Source: JBMYRH01 sp049602155 (GTDB lineage: Bacteria; Myxococcota_A; UBA9042; PHBI01; JBMYRH01). From it: a stretch of DNA of 50,024 nt. Shown here in pieces: positions 35,730 to 44,636 of the stretch. Below the pieces are notes generated by a model. The model had not been told where the DNA came from. It saw only the letters and a list, made by a program, of their open reading frames with translations, and did not search any database. Location of the stretch: contig JBMYRH010000038.1 in the NCBI GenBank assembly GCA_049602155.1, positions 1 to 50,024 on the forward strand. The letters are read 5' to 3'. The translations under genes and the position numbers were made by a program. The first letter of the stretch is position 1, and every line of letters begins with the position of its first letter.

Positions 35730-38700
35730 GGCGATGGCCCGTAATGTGGATGGCTCTCGCCGTGTCGGTGGTCCTGATGGGGGTGCCGTCTGCGCGTGGA
35801 GAGGCGCCCGTCGAGCCGCCCGCCGATACGCGTGATGCTGGCCTGGAGGCGCCGCCGCTGGAGGAGGGCATCACGGCTCCCCCGGCGAAGGTCCACACCG
35901 ACACCGTCGAGGCTCCGGTCACTCCGGCCCCAGCGGCCGAGGATGAGGTGGCGCCGGCTGCGGCGACCACAGAGGCTGCGAAGGGGCCTTATCGCGTGAG
36001 CATCCGTAAGGACGCGCGTGGCGCGAGCTTACAGGTCGACGGCGAGGACTTGATGGTCATCGGTATGAACTGGGGTCACATGCCTGTCGGTGAAAATTAC
36101 ACCTACAGCCTGTGGAACCAGGAGGCGGCCTTCATCAAAGAGGTCGTCGACCTCGAGATGGGCATGCTCAAAGACATGGGCGTGAACGCGATTCGGCAGA
36201 TGCCTGGGATCCCGCCGAAGTGGGTGACCTACATCTACGAGAACTTCGGCATCTACACGGTGATGAACCACGTCATGGGGCGCTATGGGTTCGCGATCGA
36301 TGGGGTCTTTGTGGCCCAGACCAACTACGCGGACCCGCGGACGCGAGAGGTCATCACAGCGGACGTCCTGGAGACGATGCTGGAGGTGTACGCCGACACG
36401 CCGGGTATCTTGATGTGGTTGCTCGGCAACGAGAACAACTACGGGCTCTATTGGTCGAGCTTTGAGATCGAGGCCCTGCCTAAGGGCGACCAGTACAAGG
36501 CTCGAGCCGTCCACCTCTACACGCTGTACGGGAAGATCGTGGACGCGATCAAGGCCCGCGATTCGCGCTACCCGGTCGCCATCGCCAACGGTGATTTGCA
36601 GTTCTTGGACCTCGTCAAAGCTCACATCCCTAACCTCGACGTCATGGGATCCAACGTGTACCGCGGGGTGTCCTCACGCGACCTCTTCTCCCGGGTCTGG
36701 GACGAGCTCCAGCTGCCCATCATGTACACGGAGTTCGGCTCCGACGCGTACAACGCCAAAGATGGTCGCGAGGATCATGTCGCGCAGGCCTACTACCTCC
36801 ACGGGCAATGGCGCGAGATCTACGAGCAGTCCCACGGCAAGGGTGGGGCAGGGAACGCCATCGGCGGTCTGATCTTCCAGTGGTCGGACGGCTGGTGGAA
36901 GTACAAGCAGGTCGAGGACCTTGAGGTCCATGACACTCACGCGAGCTGGCCCAATGGCGGCTATCCCCACGACTTTGTTGAGGGGCAGAACAACATGAAC
37001 GAGGAGTGGTTCGGCATCTGCGCCAAGGCGCCACGGGACAAGCGTGGGCATACGCCGCTCTACCCCCGCACGGCGTACTACGTGCTGAAGGAGGCGTTCC
37101 AGCTCGATCCCTACGCCGCTGGCACCTCCCGCGAGTTGATCGCGCGGCACTTCGCGGCGATTGAGCCGAAGGCGATGTCGCTCCCCTATGAGCTGAGTCA
37201 GGTGGACCAACGCCTCACCGCGCTTTCCTGGGTGCGCGCTGCCAACCTGCGGATGGTGCTCGACACTTACGTGACCGGGGGCAGCCACCTCGGCCCTGGC
37301 GTGGTGTCGGAGCGCGAGGGGGTGCGCTTTGACCACATGGAGAGCTTCTGGCTCGACTTTACGCTCCAGCCCAACAGTGCGCTGAAAGCCAAACTCTCCC
37401 TGCACGCCCAGGCGCACAGCCCAGCGAACCGCATGGATGAGGTCTTCTGGGAGTCGGACAACACCGAGCCGGTGCGCGTCTACAACGCTTCGGTCACCTG
37501 GGATGATGACTGGTTCCTGCTGGAGGCGTTTTACCGTGAGGGGCATTACCATTGGGCCTATGAGGGCGACTATTGGGGCTTCTATCGCGAGGCGTTCTAC
37601 GGCCCGAACATCGACATCTACAAAGGGACGGCGCCCTTTGGCTTCACCGTGGCGGGCAAGAAGGCGCTCGAAGGACTGACCTTCGCCTTCGGGCCGGAGC
37701 TCTGGTGGGGGGCCAACCCCGCATTACTGGCCAAGTACAACCGGTCGTTTGGGCGCTTCGCTTTCTCGCTGGTGCATCAAGAGGACATCGCACAGCAGGA
37801 GCGCATCACGAGCACGGCGGGGGCCCCCGAGCCGCTCACGCGTCGAACCGGGCTCTGGTTCATGGCGGATCTCGCGCCGGCCCAGCTCGAGGTGGGCGCA
37901 CTCTTCAGCGGCTCGGAGAAGGTTGGGGACGCCTTCTTCTCGGCGCAACCGGCGTCTGGCCGGGCGACTTTCCAAGAGAGCGGCTACGACATCCTGAGCG
38001 ACGAGGTGCGCTGGAAGGACACGCTCGGCGCCAAGGCCCGCTTCTCCCTGCGGATGGGCCCTGTGCAGTGGCGTGTCGAGGGCGGCTATCAGGGCTTGGT
38101 GGCGAACGCGGGCTCAGACCAAGCCCAGAACCCTGGGGGCTGGACGCTCAAGCCCAGCGGGCGCGGCAATCAATGGCATGTCTTCAGTGGGCTTAATGTG
38201 GAGCTCGGCTCCTTCAAGCTTGCGCCGGCTGTGCTCTATCAGCGGCCACTCGAGGGGCCGGTCCCGGCGATCGGAGACTTCTACAGCGAGAGCACGGGCA
38301 TGTACTACCCGGGGATGCGGGCACGCAACGTCCTCGATGACCCCTTCGCGGTGAGAGAGAATCGCGAGCAGCTGGCCTTTGAGCTGCGTCTGACTTACGA
38401 CCCGACCCCCGGCACATGGTTCTTCGCTTGGGACAACGTCCTGAGGGAAGACGCGGCGTTCGCGGCCTCGCTCGACTTTGTGTACCGGATGCAGCCCACG
38501 GTCACGGATGGTGGTCTGGCGTTTGATGACGCAGGGGTCAACATCTACGGGTTTACCGAGGGCTCAGCTGCCCTCGATGTCTGGGACGTCACCTTCGGTT
38601 GGCGGGCTCATCCCGAGCCAGCGCTTCGGATGGCGGGCAACCTCTTCGTCGGTCAGAACCAGGCGCGTGGCCCCGATCCGAGGCTCGTCTTCCGCGCGGG

Positions 38701-38998
38701 TGGTGACGTCAACATCAGCTATCGGCATGCCACGTTTGGGGCCGCGCTCAGCTTCAACGATTGGGGCCCCTACGATTATCACAAGGACTTCAACCTCACG
38801 TTCCCGGTGCAAATGCGCACCGAGGTGGCCTATGCGCTCGGCCTGCCGAAGTGGCTTGGAGAGCGCTTTAGTCGCTTTGGTTTGCAGTTTCAGATGCGCT
38901 GGCTCGATGAGCACTCGCCGCGGATCGACCTCGACGAGGCGGGTGACGCGTGGGGCACGGAGTGGGAAGTGCGGACGTTTATGGAGGTGACGCTATGA
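35726..38998 (+). CDS. Exported clan-A glycosidase fused to predicted outer-membrane beta-barrel
   Basis: A 1090-aa protein. The signal peptide (residues 1-25, ending PSARG) is followed by a Pro/Ala/Glu linker to about residue 85. Residues 90-500 form a TIM-barrel glycosidase: acid/base candidate Glu236 in WLLGNENNYG, nucleophile candidate Glu336 in MYTEFGSD, and IPNLDVMGSNVYRG between them, as in GH2-like clan-A enzymes. Residues 530-1090 lack enzyme motifs and consist of many amphipathic strands with aromatic girdles, such as GPVQWRVEGGYQGL and LRLTYDPTPGTWFFAWDNVL. The last strand ends EVRTFMEVTL, in the style of outer-membrane proteins. It overlaps GH1 by 4 bp (ATGA). I infer surface or periplasmic glucan cleavage coupled to a pore; the exact GH family is not certain. 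Confidence 0.72.
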   Translation: MRRWPVMWMALAVSVVLMGVPSARGEAPVEPPADTRDAGLEAPPLEEGITAPPAKVHTDTVEAPVTPAPAAEDEVAPAAATTEAAKGPYRVSIRKDARGASLQVDGEDLMVIGMNWGHMPVGENYTYSLWNQEAAFIKEVVDLEMGMLKDMGVNAIRQMPGIPPKWVTYIYENFGIYTVMNHVMGRYGFAIDGVFVAQTNYADPRTREVITADVLETMLEVYADTPGILMWLLGNENNYGLYWSSFEIEALPKGDQYKARAVHLYTLYGKIVDAIKARDSRYPVAIANGDLQFLDLVKAHIPNLDVMGSNVYRGVSSRDLFSRVWDELQLPIMYTEFGSDAYNAKDGREDHVAQAYYLHGQWREIYEQSHGKGGAGNAIGGLIFQWSDGWWKYKQVEDLEVHDTHASWPNGGYPHDFVEGQNNMNEEWFGICAKAPRDKRGHTPLYPRTAYYVLKEAFQLDPYAAGTSRELIARHFAAIEPKAMSLPYELSQVDQRLTALSWVRAANLRMVLDTYVTGGSHLGPGVVSEREGVRFDHMESFWLDFTLQPNSALKAKLSLHAQAHSPANRMDEVFWESDNTEPVRVYNASVTWDDDWFLLEAFYREGHYHWAYEGDYWGFYREAFYGPNIDIYKGTAPFGFTVAGKKALEGLTFAFGPELWWGANPALLAKYNRSFGRFAFSLVHQEDIAQQERITSTAGAPEPLTRRTGLWFMADLAPAQLEVGALFSGSEKVGDAFFSAQPASGRATFQESGYDILSDEVRWKDTLGAKARFSLRMGPVQWRVEGGYQGLVANAGSDQAQNPGGWTLKPSGRGNQWHVFSGLNVELGSFKLAPAVLYQRPLEGPVPAIGDFYSESTGMYYPGMRARNVLDDPFAVRENREQLAFELRLTYDPTPGTWFFAWDNVLREDAAFAASLDFVYRMQPTVTDGGLAFDDAGVNIYGFTEGSAALDVWDVTFGWRAHPEPALRMAGNLFVGQNQARGPDPRLVFRAGGDVNISYRHATFGAALSFNDWGPYDYHKDFNLTFPVQMRTEVAYALGLPKWLGERFSRFGLQFQMRWLDEHSPRIDLDEAGDAWGTEWEVRTFMEVTL

Positions 38999-39609
38999 GA
39001 GGCGTCAAGTGGCCTGTCTGGCGGGTGCTCGTCGGAGCAGCGTGGCTGATGGTGGCGTGCGATATAGGTCCAACCCCCGAGTACGTTGTGGGGCAGGACT
39101 TGGGTGCGCTCACCTTCAACTTGCATACCGCGAACATGGGGGTTCACCCCGACACCTCGGTCATGCAGGACCCGAACAACCCCTTCGCAGGCAGCGCGAT
39201 CGGCGCTGAAACACGCTGGGAGGTCGCTGGTGACGCCGGCCCCATCGCGGCCTTCTACCTTTGGGCGACCCTCTTGGTGGTCGAGCAACAGGGGGAGGCT
39301 CAGTTCTTCGCGGCCTCAGCCTTGGATGACATCTACAGCTACGGCCTCGCCGGCGACTCAGCCCTGCCTTATGTGCGGTTGATGGCGATCGCCGGGTATC
39401 AGAGCCTCTTGGATAACTTCCCAGAGGCGGTGAGCTACAACGCTGACGGGGTCAGTAACTACCCCCTCGCGCCCCTCGCCTATGAGGGCATCGTGGCGCT
39501 CGGTGGAACGGTCCAGGGGGGCTGGATCGTCATCGAAACCACGGGCGGGACGACTGTGATTCAGCCTGAGGGCGCGCCTGCCGCCTCCGAGGCGGAGGAG
39601 GGCGTATGA
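38995..39609 (+). CDS. Small lipoprotein of the glucan operon
   Basis: A 204-aa protein. The signal peptide ends LMVAC (Cys22), so it is a lipoprotein. ATG 38995 overlaps the previous stop as ATGA, with GGAGG upstream; the longer reading from 38950 is unnecessary. The mature part has no Cys, reads like a small globular beta/alpha protein (DLGALTFNLHTANMGVHPD, FYLWATLLVVEQQGEAQFF) and ends in an acidic tail. I do not recognise the family. Its place between a barrel-glycosidase and another lipoprotein, all translationally coupled, suggests a partner of the outer-membrane complex, for example a lid or docking subunit; this is inference. Confidence 0.75.
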   Translation: MRGVKWPVWRVLVGAAWLMVACDIGPTPEYVVGQDLGALTFNLHTANMGVHPDTSVMQDPNNPFAGSAIGAETRWEVAGDAGPIAAFYLWATLLVVEQQGEAQFFAASALDDIYSYGLAGDSALPYVRLMAIAGYQSLLDNFPEAVSYNADGVSNYPLAPLAYEGIVALGGTVQGGWIVIETTGGTTVIQPEGAPAASEAEEGV

Positions 39610-40334
39610 CGCGCGTGGCTCTCATCGCCCTGACGGCGTGCTTCAGCGTGGGCTGTGTCCCTGATCCGGGGCCTGCGCCTTATACAAGTGGAGAGGACTT
39701 CGACGCCAAGGGGGCCGCGGACGTCGCATTCCTTGAGGGGCCCTCGCCTTACCAGCAGGGTGAACTCAGGTTGAGCGTGGGGTTGGCGTATGAGGGGGGG
39801 GCGATTGAAACGCACGCAATTGATGGCGTCACCAGCCACTCCTACATTTACATCCTCGATCAGTGTGATGAGACATCGGCGCTGACCTACACACCCGGCA
39901 CCAGCACGGACCGCGTGGAGGGCAAGCGCTCGGACCTCGTCACCCAGGGGGCGCTAGGCTGGTGGGGGCATGGCGTCCACTGGGACCAGCCGAAGGACAT
40001 GCGGACGTGGGGCATGATGCACCTCAGCCTCAAGGCGCTCAGCGGTCACGATGCCTTGGAGGTCCATATGGGGAGCAGCGCACCTGGTGGCGGTGTGGAT
40101 CCTTGCGACCCTGCGTCGTCTCCTACTGGAGAAGCTGGCGTAGAGGTCCTCGCATCTGTCGACGCGACAGCCTACGGCTACGTGGCGGACGGGGAATGGC
40201 ATACGCTGAGCATCCCGCTCTCGGACTTCACGGGGCTCGATCTCAACGCGGTGAACATTGCGTTCAGCCTCACAAGCGAGGGGGGCGCGCAGGGCGATCA
40301 GCTGCTCTTCGATAACCTCTACTTTACGCCCTAG
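39606..40334 (+). CDS. Lipoprotein with carbohydrate-binding-like jelly-roll domain
   Basis: A 242-aa protein. The signal ends FSVGC (Cys17). The ATG overlaps the previous stop by 4 bp, with GGAGGAGGG before it. The mature domain reads as a galactose-binding-like jelly roll: YEGGAIETHAIDG near the start, GHGVHWDQPKDMRTWGMMHLSLKAL in the middle, and EWHTLSIPLSDFTGLDLNAVNIAFSLTSEG then LLFDNLYF at the end, the last being the usual closing strand of CBM4/CBM11-like and CIA30-like domains. Aromatic residues on the presumed face (Trp in GHGVHW and RTWG) fit glycan binding. Predicted surface glucan-binding subunit of the barrel-glycosidase complex. It ends 9 bp before the convergent ATPase gene; no terminator is visible in the gap. 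Confidence 0.72.
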   Translation: MTRVALIALTACFSVGCVPDPGPAPYTSGEDFDAKGAADVAFLEGPSPYQQGELRLSVGLAYEGGAIETHAIDGVTSHSYIYILDQCDETSALTYTPGTSTDRVEGKRSDLVTQGALGWWGHGVHWDQPKDMRTWGMMHLSLKALSGHDALEVHMGSSAPGGGVDPCDPASSPTGEAGVEVLASVDATAYGYVADGEWHTLSIPLSDFTGLDLNAVNIAFSLTSEGGAQGDQLLFDNLYFTP

Positions 40335-40343
40335 CGCGGGGCC

Positions 40344-41135
40344 TCACGGCTCGTCGAGCCGAGGGTAGGCCTCAAGGAGCTGCCGTGTGTAGGGATGCTC
40401 GGGGGCGTGGCGGAGCGCATCGCTGGGGGCACATTCAACGATCTCTCCGGCGTAGAGGATGGCGAGCCGGTCCGAGAGGTCGAGGAGCAGCGGCAGGTCG
40501 TGGGTGATGAAGACCATCGCGAAGGCGTGCTCTGTGCGTTGAGCTAGGAGATCTTGCAGGATCTCCTTTTGAACGACCACGTCGAGCGCGGTCGTGGGCT
40601 CATCCATCACGATGAGGGGTGGGTTGAGCGCCATGGCCAGCGCGATGCCAGTGCGCTGCCGCATCCCGCCGCTCAGCTCGTGGGGGTAGCGCGTTCGGTA
40701 GTGCGACGAGATGCCGACGCGCTCAAGGAGTGCATCCGTTCGGTGGTTAGAGTCGTGGCGACCGAGCCCCTCATGGTGCGCGAAGAGGTCGGCGAATTGC
40801 TGGCCGATGGTCATCACGGGGTTCAGGGACTGCATGGCGCTCTGGAAGACGAACGCAGCGCTCCGCCACCGCAGGGCGCGCAGGTCTGCGACCGGCATGG
40901 CGAGGAGGTCGATGCCGTTGAGGCGCACCGCTCCCGAGCGGATGACCGCTGGGGGGCCGAGGGTGCGCAGCACGGCGTGCATCAGCGTGGACTTGCCCGA
41001 TCCGCTCTCCCCCGCAAGGCCCAGGATCTCCCCAGCCTGGAGGGTGAAGCTGACGTTGTCGACGGCGCGGACGCTGCCCGATGTCGTGATGTAATCCACG
41101 GTCAGGTTGTGGACCTCGAGGAGGGGGGCCGTCAT
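40344..41135 (-). CDS. Oligopeptide/oligosaccharide-type ABC importer ATPase (DppD/OppD-like, short)
   Basis: A 263-aa protein: Walker A GESGSGKST, Q-loop FVFQSAMQSLNP, signature LSGGMRQRTGIALAMAL, Walker B LIVMDEPTTALD and H-loop FITHDLPLLLDLSD. The pattern LLEVHNLTVDY...VRAVDNVSFTLQAGE is the DppD/OppD start. It is about 60 residues shorter than usual and lacks the C-terminal Cys motif that the 33350 ATPase keeps. The ATG at 41135 overlaps the permease stop (ATGA); the longer frame to 41213 is rejected. Last gene of the ROK-led operon. It would form the heterodimeric ATPase pair with the product of the facing operon. Confidence 0.9.
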   Translation of the reverse strand: MTAPLLEVHNLTVDYITTSGSVRAVDNVSFTLQAGEILGLAGESGSGKSTLMHAVLRTLGPPAVIRSGAVRLNGIDLLAMPVADLRALRWRSAAFVFQSAMQSLNPVMTIGQQFADLFAHHEGLGRHDSNHRTDALLERVGISSHYRTRYPHELSGGMRQRTGIALAMALNPPLIVMDEPTTALDVVVQKEILQDLLAQRTEHAFAMVFITHDLPLLLDLSDRLAILYAGEIVECAPSDALRHAPEHPYTRQLLEAYPRLDEP

Positions 41136-42046
41136 GCGGAGTCCTCCTCTGGGCAGACGGGGGTCACGGATTCGATAGGGGTGATGCCCCCGCGGCTTAG
41201 GGCCTGCCGCCATGCCCGCTCAGCGGCCAGTCGCGGGTTGGTGATCTCATCGACCCCGAAGTTGATGAGGGTGAGGCCAAACCCGACCAACGCGATGCAC
41301 ACCCCCGTCGGGACAAAGGTCCACCAGGAGCCGGTGAGGAGGGCTTGGTCATTGGCGGCCCAGTAGAGGTTCGTCCCCCAGGTGATCTGGGAGGGGTCCC
41401 CGAGGCCGATGAACTCCAAGCCAACCTGGGCGCCGATGGCGTAGATGGTGCCGCCCATAAGCTGGCCCACCATGATGGAGGCCATGTTCGGCACCAGCTC
41501 CATGAACACGATGCGCATCGGGTGCTCACCTGCGACTCGGGCGGCGGCGACAAAGTCCCGCTCGCGCAGGCTCATCGTCTGGGCGCGCAGGACCCGTGCG
41601 TTCCATGCCCACCCCGTGATGGTCAGCACGAAGGCGATCGTGACGGGGCCGCTCGGCAGATAGGCCGCCAAGACGATGGCCAGCGGCAACCCCGGGATGA
41701 TGAGGAAGACGTTGGTGATGAGGCTCAAGAGCTGGTCAACCCAGCCCCCCATCATCCCAGCGGTGACCCCGACCACGGCGCCCAAGAAGACGACGAGGAG
41801 TCCCACGACGAGCCCTGTGAGCATCGAGGACCGGGTCCCGACGATGGTCTGCGCCAGGACATCTTGGCCCTGGCCGGTGGTGCCAAACCAATGGTCCGCT
41901 GACGGCGCCGCGTGAGGGGTGGCCAAGAAGGCCTCGGGATCCATCACCAGGCTGGGGCCGATGAACGCTGTGAGGATGAAGGCCACGAGCAGCCCTAGGC
42001 CAAGCGCGGCTTGTCGGTTGGCGGCGATGCGCCTCAAGGAGTTCAT
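41132..42046 (-). CDS. ABC importer inner-membrane permease (DppC/OppC-like)
   Basis: A 304-aa integral membrane protein. An N-terminal cytoplasmic stretch and one helix (LGLGLLVAFILTAFIG) precede the core of five helices. TDHWFGT-like SADHWFGTTGQGQDVLAQTIVGTRSSM and the EAA-type loop REREFV-like LRERDFVAAARVAGEHPMRIVFMELVPN are hallmarks of the OppC/DppC branch. It forms the translocation channel with the DppB-like partner. Its ATG overlaps the DppB stop by 4 bp, and its own stop overlaps the ATPase start. The substrate is inferred from the locus as beta-glucan oligosaccharide rather than peptide. Confidence 0.92.
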   Translation of the reverse strand: MNSLRRIAANRQAALGLGLLVAFILTAFIGPSLVMDPEAFLATPHAAPSADHWFGTTGQGQDVLAQTIVGTRSSMLTGLVVGLLVVFLGAVVGVTAGMMGGWVDQLLSLITNVFLIIPGLPLAIVLAAYLPSGPVTIAFVLTITGWAWNARVLRAQTMSLRERDFVAAARVAGEHPMRIVFMELVPNMASIMVGQLMGGTIYAIGAQVGLEFIGLGDPSQITWGTNLYWAANDQALLTGSWWTFVPTGVCIALVGFGLTLINFGVDEITNPRLAAERAWRQALSRGGITPIESVTPVCPEEDSA

Positions 42047-43014
42047 CGCGTCCTCGGGTCAAGCCAGAGGACGACCAGATCGACGACCCAGTTCGCGAGG
42101 AGCACGGCCATCGTGATGGCCAGGAAGAGCCCCTGCATCAGAGGGTAATCTTGGCTTCGGACCGCCTGGAGCAGGAGGTAGCCCGTACCTGGGTAGCTGA
42201 AGACGATCTCGGTCAGCAGGGCACCTCCTAGGACGAAGCCGACCGCCATGCCGAAGCTGGTGACGTTGGGTAAAAGCGCGTTCCTAGCTGCGTAGCGCAT
42301 CATGACCTGTCTCGGCGGCAACCCCTTCGCGTGCGCGAGGCGGATGTAGTCTTCACCGAGCACGGCGATCATCGTGTTCCGCATGCCCATCATCCAGCCG
42401 CCGACGGTCGCGACGACCACGGAGGCGACGGGCAACGCGGCGTGGGCGATGACGTCGCTGATGAAGGTGAAAGTCCACGCGGGCTCAAGGTGAGCGGAGT
42501 AGGCGTGGCGAAGGGGGAACCAGCCGAGCTGGAAACCAAAGACCCACAGCGCGACCATCGCCAGCCAGAAGTAGGGGAAGGTGCCTAGTAGCGCGAAGGT
42601 TGGGGGCAGGGTGCGGTCCAAGAGCCGGCCGCGACGCCAAGCGATGAGGGTCCCCAGCGCCGTCCCGATGAGGAACGCGATGACCAGCGCTGAGCCCGCG
42701 ACGACGGAGGTCCAGAGGAGTCCACCAGCGATGAGCTCGGACACGGGCTTCGGGAAGTTGCTGATGCTGATCCCCAGGTCGCCCTGCAGGAGGTGGCCCA
42801 AGTAGGTCAGGTATTGTTCCCACAGGGGCGCGTCCGTAAACCCAAAAGCCTGCTTCAGAGCGACCAACGCTTCGGGGCTCATCTTGCCCTGGAAGCGACC
42901 GAACATAGCCGTCGCGGCGTCCCCTGGCATCAACCGAGGCAGGAAGAAGTTGAGCGTAATCGAGACCCAGGCGGCGAGCGCGTAGAAGCCGAAGCGTATG
43001 AGGAGGTGCCGCAT
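42043..43014 (-). CDS. ABC importer inner-membrane permease (DppB/OppB-like)
   Basis: A 323-aa membrane protein. The N-terminus has the DppB/OppB start (HLLIRFGFYALAAWVSITLNFFLPRLMPGD), a periplasmic segment with GFTDAPLWEQYLTYLGHLLQGDLGISI, then five further helices. The EAA loop LGEDYIRLAHAKGLPPRQVMMRYAARNAL interacts with the ATPases. I chose ATG 43014, two bases after the binding-protein stop, instead of the longer reading to 43149, which runs into the upstream gene. Fourth gene after the ROK regulator. Confidence 0.92.
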   Translation of the reverse strand: MRHLLIRFGFYALAAWVSITLNFFLPRLMPGDAATAMFGRFQGKMSPEALVALKQAFGFTDAPLWEQYLTYLGHLLQGDLGISISNFPKPVSELIAGGLLWTSVVAGSALVIAFLIGTALGTLIAWRRGRLLDRTLPPTFALLGTFPYFWLAMVALWVFGFQLGWFPLRHAYSAHLEPAWTFTFISDVIAHAALPVASVVVATVGGWMMGMRNTMIAVLGEDYIRLAHAKGLPPRQVMMRYAARNALLPNVTSFGMAVGFVLGGALLTEIVFSYPGTGYLLLQAVRSQDYPLMQGLFLAITMAVLLANWVVDLVVLWLDPRTR

Positions 43015-43016
43015 GG

Positions 43017-44636
43017 TCAGGGCGCCTCCCGTGGCCGCAGCTCGTTGAGCACGAGGAGGTACTCTGGGGCGTGGTTCGGGCTCAGGTGGGCGTACGGGTT
43101 CTCCTTGGTCGGGAAGCCCACGATACGCCGCGTGTTGTAGAGGCCCCAAGAGGGGTTGGGGAAGAGCGGGACGGCCGGCGCGTGGGCGACGAAGAGCGTC
43201 TGCAGTGTCCGCACGAGCTCCCGTTGACGGTCGACATCGCTCGTCGCCTCGAACTGCTCGAGCACGCCTTGAACCTTGGGGTGCCCGAAGCGGTGCCAGT
43301 TGCCTGCCGCGGCGTCACCCAGCGGCATCACCTTCCTGGGATCCATGAGCCAGCGGTAGAACTGATACGGCGTGTCGCCCTCAAGCGACCAGCTGATCGC
43401 TCCCTCGAAGTCACCTTTCTGGAGTCGCTCGAACCAGGCGCTGAAGTCGTAGGTCTTCACCTTGGCGTTGACGCCCACCGCTGTGAGGTTCCGCGCGATC
43501 ACTTGAGCGGCCCGCACCCAGTCACTCCACCCACTGACGACGATGATCTCGAGGGGCAACCCCTCAGGGCGCGTCGTGAGGGGGGCCAGCTCCTCTGTGG
43601 CGCGGTCCGGGGCATAGGTGGTCCAATCGGCGCTCTCGGCGATCTCTGGGTCGCGCCAGCGGTCATAGGATCCGCTCATCCCCGTCGGGTCCGCCGGCTC
43701 GGTGTAGCCGTAGGAGGCGACCTTGACGACCAAGTCGCGGTTGATGGCGCGACTGAGGGCCATCCGCACCTTGGGATCGTCGAAGGGGGGCTTGGTGGTG
43801 TTGAGGTAGAGGAAGACTGTGCTCCCGTGCAGCGGAAACCAGTAGCCGAAGTGCTCAGGATCCCGCGCGACGAAGGTGCGCTCGACGGCCGGGACAAAGT
43901 TCGCCGCCCAGTCCACGTCCCCTGCGATGAGCGCCATGTTGGCTTGGTCGTTGGTGGGAAGCGCGGGGAAGCGGAGGGCGCTCAGGTGCGGCTTGCCCGG
44001 CTGCCAGTAGTTGGGGTTACGGCCGAGCTCGAAGACCTGATCACGGAAGAAGTTCACCGTCGTGAAGGGCCCCGTACCCACCGGGTTGGGGTTCGCGAAT
44101 TGAAGGGGGTTATCGACTTTGGACCAGATGTGCTCGGCCACGATCGGCAGCGTCATCAGGTCCCCAAACCCTGGCACATAAGGGGCCTTGAAGCGGAAGC
44201 GAACCGTGGCCGTGTCGACCAGGTCGACCGCGCTGAGGAAGCGCCAGAGCCCCCCGGAGTCAAGCGCCGGGGCGCGCTTGATGAGCTGGAATGTGAAGTG
44301 CACATCCGCCGCATCGAAGGGGGCGCCGTCAGACCACATCACGTCCGGCCGCGTCGTCACGGTCAGGGTGCGGTGGTCGTCACTCCATTGCCACTCGGTG
44401 GCGAGCCATGGCACCCAGTTGAAGATGGCCATCGGCTCGTAGACCCCCGCCTTTGTGGGCCAGCGAGAGCCATTGGGGGCCAAGGGGTTGAAGTTGCGTA
44501 CCCAAGAGGGCTGCTGCTCTTGCGAGACGACCAAGACGTCGGGTGGGGTAGGGGGTGGGGGCTGTGTGCAGCCTAACGCGGATGCGACGGCGGCCAGTAG
44601 CATTGGCGTGAACCACTGTCGGCAGCGAGATGTCAC
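43017..44636 (-). CDS. Extracellular solute-binding lipoprotein, family 5 (OppA/DppA-like)
   Basis: A 539-aa lipoprotein. GTG 44636 overlaps the GH16 stop (GTGA); the signal then ends ASALGC (Cys23). Family features: PKAGVYEPMAIFNW, DGAPFDAADVHFTFQLIK, VGTGPF and RNPNYWQPGKPHLSALRFPALPTNDQANMALIAGDVDWA, all typical of SBP family 5. These proteins usually bind peptides, but a subset in Thermotoga, Xanthomonas and others binds laminaribiose, cellobiose or other oligosaccharides. Placed directly after GH16 and before two permeases, it most likely captures beta-1,3-oligoglucosides in the periplasm and hands them to the DppBC-like channel. The long plus-strand frame opposite is a shadow. Confidence 0.9.
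   Translation of the reverse strand: MTSRCRQWFTPMLLAAVASALGCTQPPPPTPPDVLVVSQEQQPSWVRNFNPLAPNGSRWPTKAGVYEPMAIFNWVPWLATEWQWSDDHRTLTVTTRPDVMWSDGAPFDAADVHFTFQLIKRAPALDSGGLWRFLSAVDLVDTATVRFRFKAPYVPGFGDLMTLPIVAEHIWSKVDNPLQFANPNPVGTGPFTTVNFFRDQVFELGRNPNYWQPGKPHLSALRFPALPTNDQANMALIAGDVDWAANFVPAVERTFVARDPEHFGYWFPLHGSTVFLYLNTTKPPFDDPKVRMALSRAINRDLVVKVASYGYTEPADPTGMSGSYDRWRDPEIAESADWTTYAPDRATEELAPLTTRPEGLPLEIIVVSGWSDWVRAAQVIARNLTAVGVNAKVKTYDFSAWFERLQKGDFEGAISWSLEGDTPYQFYRWLMDPRKVMPLGDAAAGNWHRFGHPKVQGVLEQFEATSDVDRQRELVRTLQTLFVAHAPAVPLFPNPSWGLYNTRRIVGFPTKENPYAHLSPNHAPEYLLVLNELRPREAP

Noticed and set aside
43071..44576. 501-codon open frame on the plus strand
   Set aside because: Antisense to the solute-binding protein, with Arg/Gly/Val-rich text and no family motifs; a GC-rich shadow.
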